A DNA stretch of 64,000 nucleotides from an uncultured Collinsella sp. (lineage in GTDB: Bacteria > Actinomycetota > Coriobacteriia > Coriobacteriales > Coriobacteriaceae). Location of the stretch: the NCBI GenBank assembly GCA_958369225.1, contig CATXID010000002.1, positions 186,001 through 250,000 on the forward strand, given 5' to 3'. Below are positions 8,849 through 16,561 of this stretch, one piece after another (within the stretch, counting starts at the first letter, position 1; every line of letters starts with the position of its first letter). Both the position numbers and the translations under genes were made by a program. The notes under the pieces were generated by a model, which saw only the letters and a list, made by a program, of their open reading frames with translations, was not told the DNA's origin and ran no database searches.

Positions 8849-9553
8849 TTAACGAGCGGCTCGCTGCGATTTGCGCCACAGCAGATACGAATAGACGTAG
8901 GCAGCTCCGGCTGAACCAAACGCCAGAACCGCAATCACCGCGGCGACGACTTCGCTCGACAGCACGCTGCCGGCCACGCCCATCACGATCAGGCCAACGC
9001 CCAGCACCATAAAGCAGGCACCGCCAAAACGCTGCGTACGGCGCCAGTTCTCGGGATCGGCAAGCGCCCAGGGCGTCTTGATTCCGAGCGTATAGTTCTG
9101 CTTCACACGCGGCAAGTAGTTACCTACGCCGATGAACAGCAAGCCGATAGCGCCGGAAATCAGCACGTTGACCGAACCGACCGCCGGCACCACGCCCCAG
9201 ACCGTAAGCTCACCCAACCAGCTTATACCACACATGAACAGGGTGAAGGCGATTACGAAGCCCTGATAGAACTTGCCCGAGGTCCGATACGCCTCGCCCT
9301 TAGGGTCGATGCGTGGCACGACGTAGAACATCGCGAGAAGTGCCAGAGGCAACACGCCGAGCGCGGAGGCCATCCAGCTAGGACCCCAACCGTCGACGAC
9401 GCCGTTCGCGCCCCAGTGCGTGGGAATCTGCGCCGGCAGGCTCGGCATCACCCAGAGATGCGCAGCAACATTAATAGCGCAGATCACAACAAGCGTGGCC
9501 CATACACGCGACGATACCCCCGTGGCGTGAATGCCCTTGTTTTCGTTATTCAT
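8849..9553 (-). CDS. sdpI: SdpI-family membrane protein
   Basis: Integral membrane protein of 234 residues with about six hydrophobic segments. The N-terminal part carries the DUF1648-type motif PAQIPTHWGANGVVDGWG; the C-terminal part has the SdpI motif GNYLPRVKQNYTLGIKTPWAL. In Bacillus subtilis SdpI gives immunity to the SdpC killing peptide and sequesters SdpR (family knowledge). The ATG at 9553 overlaps the stop of the upstream ArsR-type regulator, indicating translational coupling. No sdpABC genes are in the window, so the signal or toxin it answers is unknown. Confidence 0.88.
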   Translation of the reverse strand: MNNENKGIHATGVSSRVWATLVVICAINVAAHLWVMPSLPAQIPTHWGANGVVDGWGPSWMASALGVLPLALLAMFYVVPRIDPKGEAYRTSGKFYQGFVIAFTLFMCGISWLGELTVWGVVPAVGSVNVLISGAIGLLFIGVGNYLPRVKQNYTLGIKTPWALADPENWRRTQRFGGACFMVLGVGLIVMGVAGSVLSSEVVAAVIAVLAFGSAGAAYVYSYLLWRKSQRAAR

Positions 9554-9824
9554 CCTTATCACCTTCAGTGTTTGTAAAACCCATAAACCAGCCGATCAAA
9601 TCCTGCATGACGGTGGTGTTTAAGCTGTAAACGATGTTTTGGCCATGGCGCTCATCGGTCACCAGCCCGGCGTTTTTAAGCGTTGCCAGATGATGGCTGA
9701 GCGACGGTTTGCTTATGTCGAAATGCTCGGCGAGCTCCCCCGCCGTGCAATTGCCCTCGCGCAGCAGTTCTAAAATGCGCCGCCGCGTTGGATCCGCCAG
9801 CGCCTTAAAACCTTCTCCCGGCAT
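9546..9824 (-). CDS. sdpR: ArsR-family regulator, SdpR type
   Basis: 92-residue winged-helix repressor. The helix-turn-helix core reads AGELAEHFDISKPSLSHHLATL. No ArsR-type metal-binding cysteine pair is seen, consistent with the SdpR branch. It is the first gene of a two-gene operon with sdpI, with GAGAGGAGG upstream of the ATG. A promoter with a good 17-base spacer and an inverted repeat overlapping its -35 lies upstream, suggesting autorepression. In Bacillus the partner SdpI holds SdpR at the membrane when the toxin is present; whether that applies here is inference. Confidence 0.88.
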   Translation of the reverse strand: MPGEGFKALADPTRRRILELLREGNCTAGELAEHFDISKPSLSHHLATLKNAGLVTDERHGQNIVYSLNTTVMQDLIGWFMGFTNTEGDKDE

Positions 9825-9858
9825 AGAACCTCCTCTCGCTATCTCTCGCGACGTACAG

Positions 9859-9888
9859 ACTATACTCGATATTTAGATGTTTGTCTAA
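9859..9888 (-). promoter_or_regulatory. sdpRI promoter and putative SdpR operator
   Basis: On the minus strand TAGACA and TATAGT are separated by exactly 17 bases (-35 at 9882-9887, -10 at 9859-9864). The inverted repeat TTAGATGTTTGTCTAA (9873-9888) overlaps the -35, a usual position for an autorepressor operator of ArsR type. Binding by the adjacent regulator is inference. Confidence 0.65.
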
Positions 9889-9991
9889 TTATCTAATAGC
9901 AATGTTATGTATAGAACATTCGTTCGTTTTTAGATACAATGGGTCCAGAAGCAGATGGGCCAGCTCCCTCTTCCCAAGAAGGAGATGGACT

Positions 9992-10078
9992 ATGAGTATT
10001 AACGATGTCCTGACGTTGTTGTTGCTTGTAATCGCGGCTGTGGAGCTCGGCATCCACATTGGAGGTCGAATGAAATAG
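9992..10078 (+). CDS. Small hydrophobic peptide, putative type I toxin
   Basis: 28-residue ORF beginning MSINDVLTLLLLVIAA and ending in a short basic tail (GGRMK), the layout of Fst/BsrG/holin-like type I toxins. AAGGAG lies 8 bases before the ATG and can pair with upstream CTTC in a small hairpin, which would hide it. A -10 box TACAAT lies at 9935-9940. The first bases of the predicted mRNA (GAAGCAGATGG, 9948-9958) are perfectly complementary to CCATCTGCTTC at 10159-10169, so the 5' and 3' ends could pair, as in inert type I toxin mRNAs. An opposing promoter lies just beyond. No homologue was checked. Confidence 0.6.
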   Translation: MSINDVLTLLLLVIAAVELGIHIGGRMK

Positions 10079-10079
10079 C

Positions 10080-10165
10080 CGCCCCCGCGTAATGCGAAGA
10101 CGGCCACTTCTCACGCTACAAACGTGTTTGGGAGTTGGCTAACCCGCTGCAACGGGTGCCATCTG
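10080..10165 (-). ncRNA. Candidate antisense RNA to the small toxin-like gene
   Basis: A minus-strand promoter at 10170-10198 would start an RNA near 10163 running back over the 3' part of the toxin-like mRNA. That stretch contains an ACCCG-CGGGT hairpin (about 10142-10157) and a second stem (about 10101-10139). The end is not defined. This is inferred from promoter position and the analogy with type I toxin-antitoxin loci. Confidence 0.4.
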
Positions 10166-10169
10166 CTTC

Positions 10170-10198
10170 ATCTTATGCGAATCCCTGCCTCATTTCAA
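10170..10198 (-). promoter_or_regulatory. Promoter for the candidate antisense RNA
   Basis: TTGAAA (10193-10198) and TAAGAT (10170-10175) on the minus strand are separated by exactly 17 bases. No minus-strand gene follows for more than 200 bases, so an untranslated product is likely. Confidence 0.6.
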
Positions 10199-10212
10199 CA
10201 AGCCCCTAGGGC

Positions 10213-10241
10213 TCAAATGGAATCGCGATAATACCTATAAT
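10213..10241 (+). promoter_or_regulatory. Probable tcdA promoter
   Basis: A perfect -10 TATAAT (10236-10241) lies 17 bases downstream of the weak -35 TCAAAT (10213-10218), about 45 bases before the tcdA start codon. Confidence 0.55.
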
Positions 10242-10285
10242 GGCGATAGCTAAAACACGATTCGCTTCCCCATCGGAGGATGTCT

Positions 10286-11077
10286 ATGACCGAAACTGCT
10301 GCACTCGTCGAGACACGCGACACCAAGCTCGAGATCATCATGGGCCGCGAGGCACTCGACAAACTCGCCAACGCCACGGTGCTGGTACTCGGCTGCGGAG
10401 GTGTGGGCTCCAACTGCTGCGAGGCACTTGCCCGCGGCGGCATCTGTCATTTTGTGATTCTGGACAAGGACATCATCGCGCCCAGCAATATCAACCGCCA
10501 GGCCATCGCCTTTCACAGCACCATCGACAAGCGCAAGGTGGACGTGATGGAAGCCATGATCCACGACATCAATCCCGCCGCCACCGTTATCAAGCGAACT
10601 GAATACCTGCTGAGTGACAACATCGACGAGTTCTTTGCGAGCGTTTTGGAGCAAACGGGTGGCAAGCTCGACTACGTCGTCGATGCCATCGACACCATCT
10701 CGGCCAAGCTCACCATTGCCAAATATGCTCAGGACCACGGCATTCGTTTGGTTAGCTCCATGGGCGGGGCCAACAAGCTCCATCCCGAGTGCCTCCGCTT
10801 TGCCGACATCTTCGATACGGTACGTGACCCCATGAGCCGCATTATGCGCAAAGAATGTAAGAAGCGCGGAATCAAGAGCCTACACGTACTGTTTAGCTGC
10901 GAGGAATCGGTTAAGACACAGCCCCGCGATCCTTCCAACATCCACGAGCGCACCGAGCTGGGAACCGCCAGCTTTATGCCGCCCATCATGGGTCAGATGA
11001 TTGCCGGCGAGGTTATCCGCCAGATTAGCGGGCGCGGGTGCGAGCGCGTGCGCGCCGATGGCCAGCGCTTGGACTAG
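10286..11077 (+). CDS. tcdA: tRNA threonylcarbamoyladenosine dehydratase (ThiF/E1-like)
   Basis: ATP-dependent enzyme that converts t6A to cyclic t6A at position 37 of ANN-decoding tRNAs (family knowledge). 263 residues. The nucleotide-binding glycine loop is VLVLGCGGVGSNCCEALARGG, followed by DKDIIAPSNINRQ, the E1-superfamily adenylation region. The C-terminal PPIMGQMIAGEVIRQ matches TcdA/YgdL. I use the ATG at 10286: GGAGG ends at 10279 and directly abuts the other ATG at 10280. It is followed 14 bases later by the TatD-type gene, probably in one operon. Confidence 0.9.
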   Translation: MTETAALVETRDTKLEIIMGREALDKLANATVLVLGCGGVGSNCCEALARGGICHFVILDKDIIAPSNINRQAIAFHSTIDKRKVDVMEAMIHDINPAATVIKRTEYLLSDNIDEFFASVLEQTGGKLDYVVDAIDTISAKLTIAKYAQDHGIRLVSSMGGANKLHPECLRFADIFDTVRDPMSRIMRKECKKRGIKSLHVLFSCEESVKTQPRDPSNIHERTELGTASFMPPIMGQMIAGEVIRQISGRGCERVRADGQRLD

Positions 11078-11091
11078 CAGGGTGCGCCACG

Positions 11092-11874
11092 ATGAAGCTG
11101 CAGCTGTTTGATGTGCACTGTCATCTCGATTTAATGGCTCACCCGGACGCCGTTGCCGATGAGGCAACGGCGCTGGGCCTGGTTCTATTTGACTGCGGCG
11201 TCGATCCGCACGACTTTGCACGCGCCAAGAAGCGCGCCTGCAGCCGTTCAAATATTTTTGCCGGCATCGGCCTCCATCCCTGGTGGCTCGCCGACGGACG
11301 ATGTGGTCCTGCCGAAGTCAATCTGCTTTGCGAAGTCGCTGACCAAGAGCGCTATATCGGCGAGGTAGGACTCGACTTTTCCGCGCGCTTTGCCGGAAGC
11401 GAACCGCTACAAATACAGACATTTGACCGGCTCTGCGATGCGCTCGTGCAGCATCCTCTTACCGGGCGCGTAATATCAATTCACACCGTTCGTTCGGCGG
11501 GAACCGTACTGGACGTCCTCGAATCGCATGGACTACTCATCCCAAACTCCGACTCCCCCGTTATCATCTTCCACTGGTTTAGCGGCACTTCGGACGAACT
11601 CGTCCGCGCGCGTAATGCGGGCTGCTATTTTTCCGTCAACGAACGCATGCTCGCATCTAAACGAGGACGCGAATACACACGACAGATTCCACTCGACCGT
11701 CTACTGCTCGAGACCGATGCGCCGGCCGAGCCAAACACAGAAACAAGCGCGCAATCGCTCATCAGATCGCTCACAAGGACCTCAGAACGCATCGCCTCGC
11801 TCAAAAAATGTGACATAAAGCACATCGAATCGGCAGTTTTAGCAAATGCGCGCCCTGTTTTTGACCTTCGCTAA
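11092..11874 (+). CDS. TatD-family metal-dependent hydrolase
   Basis: TIM-barrel amidohydrolase-superfamily protein of 260 residues. Metal-ligand motifs are visible: FDVHCHLD (HxH), IGEVGLDF (the Glu), HTVRS and FHWFSG (His positions) and LLLETDAP (Asp). TatD proteins are cytoplasmic Mg-dependent nucleases or quality-control hydrolases; the substrate here is not known. The ATG at 11092 fits the family N-terminus. It is the second gene after tcdA. Residues 60-75 are looser than in E. coli TatD, so it may belong to a side branch. Confidence 0.82.
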   Translation: MKLQLFDVHCHLDLMAHPDAVADEATALGLVLFDCGVDPHDFARAKKRACSRSNIFAGIGLHPWWLADGRCGPAEVNLLCEVADQERYIGEVGLDFSARFAGSEPLQIQTFDRLCDALVQHPLTGRVISIHTVRSAGTVLDVLESHGLLIPNSDSPVIIFHWFSGTSDELVRARNAGCYFSVNERMLASKRGREYTRQIPLDRLLLETDAPAEPNTETSAQSLIRSLTRTSERIASLKKCDIKHIESAVLANARPVFDLR

Positions 11875-11953
11875 CCCCTGTGGGCAAAAATGCCAAGGGA
11901 CATGCGAATCGCACAACGCAGTCCTTATTGGAAGGCGGTACAGTTCGGCGGCA

Positions 11954-13471
11954 TTACACCAATTCGTGCATGAGATCACGGTTGCGTGTATACAATTCGT
12001 CAAAGATATGACGACGCGACGCATATAGCTCGTGGGCAGTCATATCGGGCACGATTGTTTGCGCAACGCCAAGGACTCGGGCGAGTTCATCCCATGATGT
12101 ATAGGCGCCACCTGCGAGAGCTGCCATAATGGCATCACCGAAGCATGCGCCCACCGTAACCTTGGCAACCGAGACCTCGCGCCCGCATACGTCGGCGATA
12201 GCTTGCATCCAAATTGGATTCTTGGTTCCACCTCCGACAAGCATAATGCGCCCAATTGGCAGTCCATGCTCTCGCTCGATAATGTCGACATGGGATGCAA
12301 CGGTATACGCGACGCCTTCCAAGGCGGCGCGAACCATATGGGCTTGCGTATGCCTTCCGGTCAGGCCAAAGAAGACGCCACGCGCCTCGGGATCGTTGAG
12401 CGGAGTACGCTCCCCCGCAAAGTACGGCAGACACAGGAGCCCATCGGCACCCGGCGCCACATCGGCGGCATCATGCGCCATAACCGAATATGCATCGGGG
12501 CCACCGTGGCCCTCGGCCTCTACGGCGTCGCGATACAGCTCTTGGCGCAGCCACGATGTGAGTGCACCCGCTGTATTGGTCCCCGCGCAGATCCCGTAAG
12601 TTCCGGGAATGATAAACGTCCCTGGCCACAGGCGAGCATCATCGACCATATGATCAGCTAAGTAGATGAAATACGCCGTGCTCCCCAACTGAACCATCAT
12701 ATCGCCGGGACGGAATACACCCGTCGAAATGGCCTCGGCACCAGAGTCGCCCGTTCCCACCAAGACAGGTGTCCCTGCCACGAGCCCCGTCGCCTCAGCC
12801 GCACGCTGCGTAATCACCCCGGCAATATCGGTAGCCGACATTACCTCCGCCATCTGGTCAGGCCGGCAGAAACGAGCACATTCCCGAGCATCAACCTTCC
12901 AAGTGTAGCGATCGTATAGGGGAAGAAAATCCTCCGCCAAATAACGGTCCACCGTAAAACGCCCCGTCAACTTCGCGCACAGAAACGATGACGCCGTCAG
13001 GAACTTCGCGGCACGTTCGTGCACCTCGGGCATATTCTCCTTAAACCACAAGATCTTTGGAGCAATATCTGACGAACAGGGATCGTGCCCGAAAAGCTCG
13101 CGTGCGCGATCTGGCCCATATTCGGAAAGAAGCTCGTCAATCTGCGGCTTCGAACGTGCATCGACTCCATATAAAATCGCGGGTGCCAGCGCGTTGCACT
13201 CGGTATCGACCGGTACGCAGTCGCAACCCAATGCGGAAAGGCCCACGCATCCAATCTGCGCCGCATTAACCCCCGATCGCACCACCAGCTCGCGCGACAA
13301 GCGGCAAAAATCTCCCCACCAAACTGCCTCCGCATCATGCTGGTACCATCCATCACGAGGGTTGTCCGTCTCGTGTCCACAAGAGGCCTGGCAAACGATA
13401 TTGCATCGATCATCGATTAAAACGCCTTTAGAGGCGCTTGTCCCAATATCAATACCCAGATAGAACGCCAT
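11954..13471 (-). CDS. FGGY-family carbohydrate kinase, xylulokinase-like
   Basis: 505 residues, last gene of the ten-gene catabolic operon. The N-terminus LGIDIGTSASKGVLID is the phosphate-1 loop of the actin-like ATPase fold. VGTGDSGAEAISTGV and LVGGGTKNPIWMQAIADV are FGGY phosphate-2 and adenosine motifs. The family phosphorylates xylulose, ribulose, glycerol or related open-chain sugars; the sugar cannot be fixed from sequence. GGGGAG lies 9 bases before the ATG, and BtpA/SgcQ ends 6 bases upstream, so the two are co-translated. Confidence 0.85.
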   Translation of the reverse strand: MAFYLGIDIGTSASKGVLIDDRCNIVCQASCGHETDNPRDGWYQHDAEAVWWGDFCRLSRELVVRSGVNAAQIGCVGLSALGCDCVPVDTECNALAPAILYGVDARSKPQIDELLSEYGPDRARELFGHDPCSSDIAPKILWFKENMPEVHERAAKFLTASSFLCAKLTGRFTVDRYLAEDFLPLYDRYTWKVDARECARFCRPDQMAEVMSATDIAGVITQRAAEATGLVAGTPVLVGTGDSGAEAISTGVFRPGDMMVQLGSTAYFIYLADHMVDDARLWPGTFIIPGTYGICAGTNTAGALTSWLRQELYRDAVEAEGHGGPDAYSVMAHDAADVAPGADGLLCLPYFAGERTPLNDPEARGVFFGLTGRHTQAHMVRAALEGVAYTVASHVDIIEREHGLPIGRIMLVGGGTKNPIWMQAIADVCGREVSVAKVTVGACFGDAIMAALAGGAYTSWDELARVLGVAQTIVPDMTAHELYASRRHIFDELYTRNRDLMHELV

Positions 13472-13477
13472 AGGTGC

Positions 13478-14287
13478 CTACTCCCCTCGCGCCGTACGAG
13501 CGGCAGCCATAAAACGAACTACCCGCTCAACATCAACCGGGGCATCCAGCTTTCCGTCGCGCTTTAAGCAGGTGCCGACAAACGCGCCATCGTAGTGAGC
13601 AAATACGTCAGCCACGGTATTTTCGCGACAACCGGTGCCACATACCACAGGCACTTCGCCAACACGCTCGCGGACCTCATCGGCAAGCTCGCCCGAAGCA
13701 CCACGACCGGCAGCCGGACCGCCGATGACCATCGCATCCGGTAGGCAATTAAAGAGAAGTGAATCGGCAATGTCCGCAGTCGTGCGGTCGTTGAGATAAA
13801 CCTCCCCCTCGCTCGTGATGAAGTGAAAAAGCTTGAGGTCGTCCAGGCGCAGCGCCGTCTTGCGACGCATGGTGTGAGCGAAATCTCGGTTAATCAGCCC
13901 GAGATCACCGGCCCAGGCACCGCAAAAATTGCAGCGCGTGAACTGCGCATCGACGGCAGCGCACAGCTCGATTGTGGCATCACCATCGTAAATAGCTTCA
14001 GCTCCCCAAGGGGTCGACAAATCATGGGACAGAACCCCGATTACATAGCCCATCGATGCAAGGGTTGAGGGAGAAACGTGCTGCTCATAGGGCATCGAGA
14101 GCTCATTGGTAATCAAAATGCCATCGACACCGCCCCGTTGCAACGCTTCGAGATCGCGCTTGGCGGCTTCCACGACCTGCGACACGCTTCCGCCCGGGTA
14201 ATACAGTGGATCGCCCGGCAGAGGACGCAGGTGCAGCATTCCGATAACCGGCTTTTCGGTCTTGAACATCGAGGTTAGAAACGACAT
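13478..14287 (-). CDS. BtpA/SgcQ-family TIM-barrel protein
   Basis: 269 residues. VIGMLHLRPLPGDP at the N-terminus, DGILITNE, and the PDAMVIGGPAAGRGA and VVCGTGCRENTV segments mark the BtpA/SgcQ family. In E. coli SgcQ sits in a phosphosugar operon; its reaction is not established. The ATG at 14287 has AAGGAG seven bases upstream; the ATG at 14302 is itself part of that site. It lies between YjbQ and the FGGY kinase. A role in handling a phosphorylated sugar intermediate is inference. Confidence 0.85.
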   Translation of the reverse strand: MSFLTSMFKTEKPVIGMLHLRPLPGDPLYYPGGSVSQVVEAAKRDLEALQRGGVDGILITNELSMPYEQHVSPSTLASMGYVIGVLSHDLSTPWGAEAIYDGDATIELCAAVDAQFTRCNFCGAWAGDLGLINRDFAHTMRRKTALRLDDLKLFHFITSEGEVYLNDRTTADIADSLLFNCLPDAMVIGGPAAGRGASGELADEVRERVGEVPVVCGTGCRENTVADVFAHYDGAFVGTCLKRDGKLDAPVDVERVVRFMAAARTARGE

Positions 14288-14320
14288 AGCGTGCTCCTTC
14301 ATAGGGTTATTGCAGGGACG

Positions 14321-14749
14321 TTACTCCCCCAGCACCTCGACGTACACTTTTCGCTTCTGCGGACCGTCAAACTCCGCAAGATAGATGTTCTGGGCACCTC
14401 CACACACGATGTGGCCATCTTGGACGGGAAAGAAGCAGCTGTTTCCACAAATCATGCTCTTGATATGCCCACAGGAGTTGTTGCCAGTGGCTCCATAGCT
14501 CGGCAGGAAGTGTGCATGCGCATAGGGGGCATCTAGCGGGGCGATGCGATCAAGCGTCTCCATAAGATCCGTCTCCACGCAGGGCAGCCCCTCGTTTACC
14601 ACGATTCCACAGGTCGTATGCGACAAAATAATCGCTGCCAAGCCATTCGTCACCGAGCTGCGTTCAATGGCAGCGTGCACGTCTTCGGTAATATCGATGA
14701 ACTGGTCCGGAGCAGTCGATAGATAGCTCAATGTCTCGAGCGTCACCAT
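14321..14749 (-). CDS. YjbQ family (UPF0047) protein
   Basis: 142 residues, the usual size for this beta-barrel family. ILSHTTCGIVVNEG, the PSYGATGNNSCGHIKSMICG block and the closing QKRKVYVEVLGE are diagnostic. Some members have weak thiamin-phosphate synthase activity; the physiological role is unsettled. Its ATG lies 2 bases past the stop of the upstream amidohydrolase. A GTG at 14755 overlapping that stop is an alternative start. Confidence 0.87.
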   Translation of the reverse strand: MVTLETLSYLSTAPDQFIDITEDVHAAIERSSVTNGLAAIILSHTTCGIVVNEGLPCVETDLMETLDRIAPLDAPYAHAHFLPSYGATGNNSCGHIKSMICGNSCFFPVQDGHIVCGGAQNIYLAEFDGPQKRKVYVEVLGE

Positions 14750-14751
14750 GT

Positions 14752-15612
14752 TCACTCATCCCCTTCAAGAAAACGCAGGGCATTACCCCAGTAGAGCCTT
14801 TCTCGCGCATCATCGCGCATGGACACGGTATCGAGCGCCCGTTTGAGTTTGAACGCACGGAAGCGCGGCGTATTGCTGGCGAACATCACTTGATGCGATA
14901 GCGCGCGCTCATACCACAGCGGCCCCATATCGACCGTGAAAAGACGCTGCATCATCTCCTCGGGCGAATCGATGTAAGTGATAGAGGTGTCCGTGTAGCA
15001 GTTGGGATACTTGAGCAGCATCGCCACGGTCTCGCGCACCCAGGGCCAGCCAAAGTGGGTCAAGCTAAAACGCACATTTGGATGCGTTGCGATTGTGTGC
15101 TCAAATACAAGCGGATTACTGCGCGAGAGCTCTGCGCCCGGCTCCCAAGACATGCCGGCATGGAAAACCACCGGCTTGTTATAGCGCTCGCACAGCTCGT
15201 AAAGCGGCTCGGCCACGGCATCATCGGGAGCAAAACCCTGCTTTGCCGGATGCAGGCAAAGCCCCTTTGCCCCCAACTCGGTAAAGGCGCGCCCCAATTC
15301 GTCTGCGGCACCGCTCACCTGCGGATCTACGCTCGCAAATCCCCACAGACGATCGGGATGCGCGGCAACCAGCATGGCAATCTGGTCATTGGTGCCAAAA
15401 TGCCCTCCGCATGCCGTGGTTACATCGAGCGGCATGAGCACGCTCTTCTGCACATCGCAGACGTCCATCTCGACTTGAAGTTCATCCCAATCCATGGGGC
15501 CCATATGCCCCATACCAAATTCTCGTGACCAAAAACCGAATCCATCAGGCTCATCACCCGGCGTATAGATCTCGCCGTAGAGCATGGGCTGGACCAACAT
15601 GTCGATAACCAT
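14752..15612 (-). CDS. Amidohydrolase-2 family (TIM-barrel) hydrolase
   Basis: 286 residues. AKGLCLHPAKQGF, KPVVFHAGMSW and RFSLTHFGWPWVRETVAMLLKYPNCYTDTS follow the amidohydrolase-2 (PF04909) pattern, with His and Asp metal or acid-base positions. The usual N-terminal HxH is not obvious (the chain starts MVIDMLVQPMLYGE), as in decarboxylase-like members. AAGGAG lies six bases before the ATG at 15612. It is in the operon between a PfkB kinase and YjbQ. Whether it is a hydrolase, lactonase or decarboxylase cannot be decided here. Confidence 0.8.
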   Translation of the reverse strand: MVIDMLVQPMLYGEIYTPGDEPDGFGFWSREFGMGHMGPMDWDELQVEMDVCDVQKSVLMPLDVTTACGGHFGTNDQIAMLVAAHPDRLWGFASVDPQVSGAADELGRAFTELGAKGLCLHPAKQGFAPDDAVAEPLYELCERYNKPVVFHAGMSWEPGAELSRSNPLVFEHTIATHPNVRFSLTHFGWPWVRETVAMLLKYPNCYTDTSITYIDSPEEMMQRLFTVDMGPLWYERALSHQVMFASNTPRFRAFKLKRALDTVSMRDDARERLYWGNALRFLEGDE

Positions 15613-15639
15613 TTCGCACTCCTTTCCAAGCATTTGACC

Positions 15640-16440
15640 CTAGTACGGCTCAAAAGAGCCGATGACGCGGGACGAAAGCTCGGCGCCCGCCTTCATACAC
15701 GCCGGAATATCAAGGCCATCAATCACGCTCTTGGTAAACCCGGCGATATACGAGTCACCGGCGCCCACGGTGTTAACGACCTTCTCCGCCGGTACGATCC
15801 CGCACTCATAGAAGCGTTCGCCGTCAAAGGCAATGCTTCCCTTCTCGCCAAGCGTGGCAACTGCCACCCGCGGCCCCAACTTCTGTACGTGACGTACCCA
15901 ATCACGCAGCTCCGGAGTGTCCTCTTCAAACGACATAAACGCATAGTCTACGTAAGGAAAATGAGCCTCGCAGGCATATTCGGGATCCTGGCTGAACACC
16001 GAGAAGTCCATAACCACCGTCTTGCCCGCATCATGCCATTCGGGCAGGAGGTCCAAACAATTGCCAAACAGGTCGGTATGAATGATGTCATGCTCTAGGA
16101 TAAACGCCCGGTCATCTTCATTCGGTCGATATGTCTCCATTACGCCATCGATTGCCTCGAGATGCACGCGATCGACGCCGTCTTTCAATGCCATGAGCAT
16201 CACCGAGGTGTCGCCATCCTCCACCCGCAGATGTGAGATATCGAACCCCTCAGCGGCCAGCGCCTCTCTCATCTTGTCTCCGTACTCGTCCTTGCCGACA
16301 ACCGACACGGCGGATACCGAAACTCCCATTCGTGCAAGATGGATACCCCAGTCAATGCCATTACCAGTCGGATAGAACACGCCGATGTTTTGATAGACGT
16401 CCGCACAGCAAAAACCAGCCGCGCACGCTTTAATACCCAT
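15640..16440 (-). CDS. PfkB-family sugar kinase, FrlD-like (second copy)
   Basis: 266 residues, a ribokinase/PfkB-fold kinase. GNGIDWGIHLARMGV (substrate side), then NTVGAGDSYIAGF with the anion-hole GAGD and catalytic Asp. The layout, including short length and FCCADVYQN near the start, is like fructoselysine 6-kinase FrlD. It shares the VVMDFSVFSQD-type strand with the neighbouring kinase at 16562 but has diverged well. Two PfkB kinases in one operon suggest sequential or alternative phosphorylations. GGAG lies 6 bases before the ATG at 16440. Confidence 0.87.
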   Translation of the reverse strand: MGIKACAAGFCCADVYQNIGVFYPTGNGIDWGIHLARMGVSVSAVSVVGKDEYGDKMREALAAEGFDISHLRVEDGDTSVMLMALKDGVDRVHLEAIDGVMETYRPNEDDRAFILEHDIIHTDLFGNCLDLLPEWHDAGKTVVMDFSVFSQDPEYACEAHFPYVDYAFMSFEEDTPELRDWVRHVQKLGPRVAVATLGEKGSIAFDGERFYECGIVPAEKVVNTVGAGDSYIAGFTKSVIDGLDIPACMKAGAELSSRVIGSFEPY

Positions 16441-16459
16441 GGTCTTCTCCAATGTTCAA

Positions 16460-16490
16460 AAGGGGACCCACCACATGGCGAGCCCCCTTT
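16460..16490 (-). terminator. Intra-operon hairpin between the two PfkB kinases
   Basis: On the minus strand GGGGGCTCGCCA can pair with GGTGGGTCCCC, followed by TTTTGAAC. It lies in the largest gap of the operon (121 bases) and a few bases before the next ribosome binding site, so it probably lowers expression of the five downstream genes. Confidence 0.55.
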
Positions 16491-16561
16491 TCGCGTTTCG
16501 CTTATTGTTTTGCATCGGCCGTCCAAAGCCTCATAGCCAGACCGCCGTACGCTTTCTTAAG

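Noticed and set aside
6076..9012. 978-codon plus-strand frame spanning three genes
   Set aside because: Runs across a Pro-rich linker, a terminator, the structured element and antisense to ettA; no family motif.
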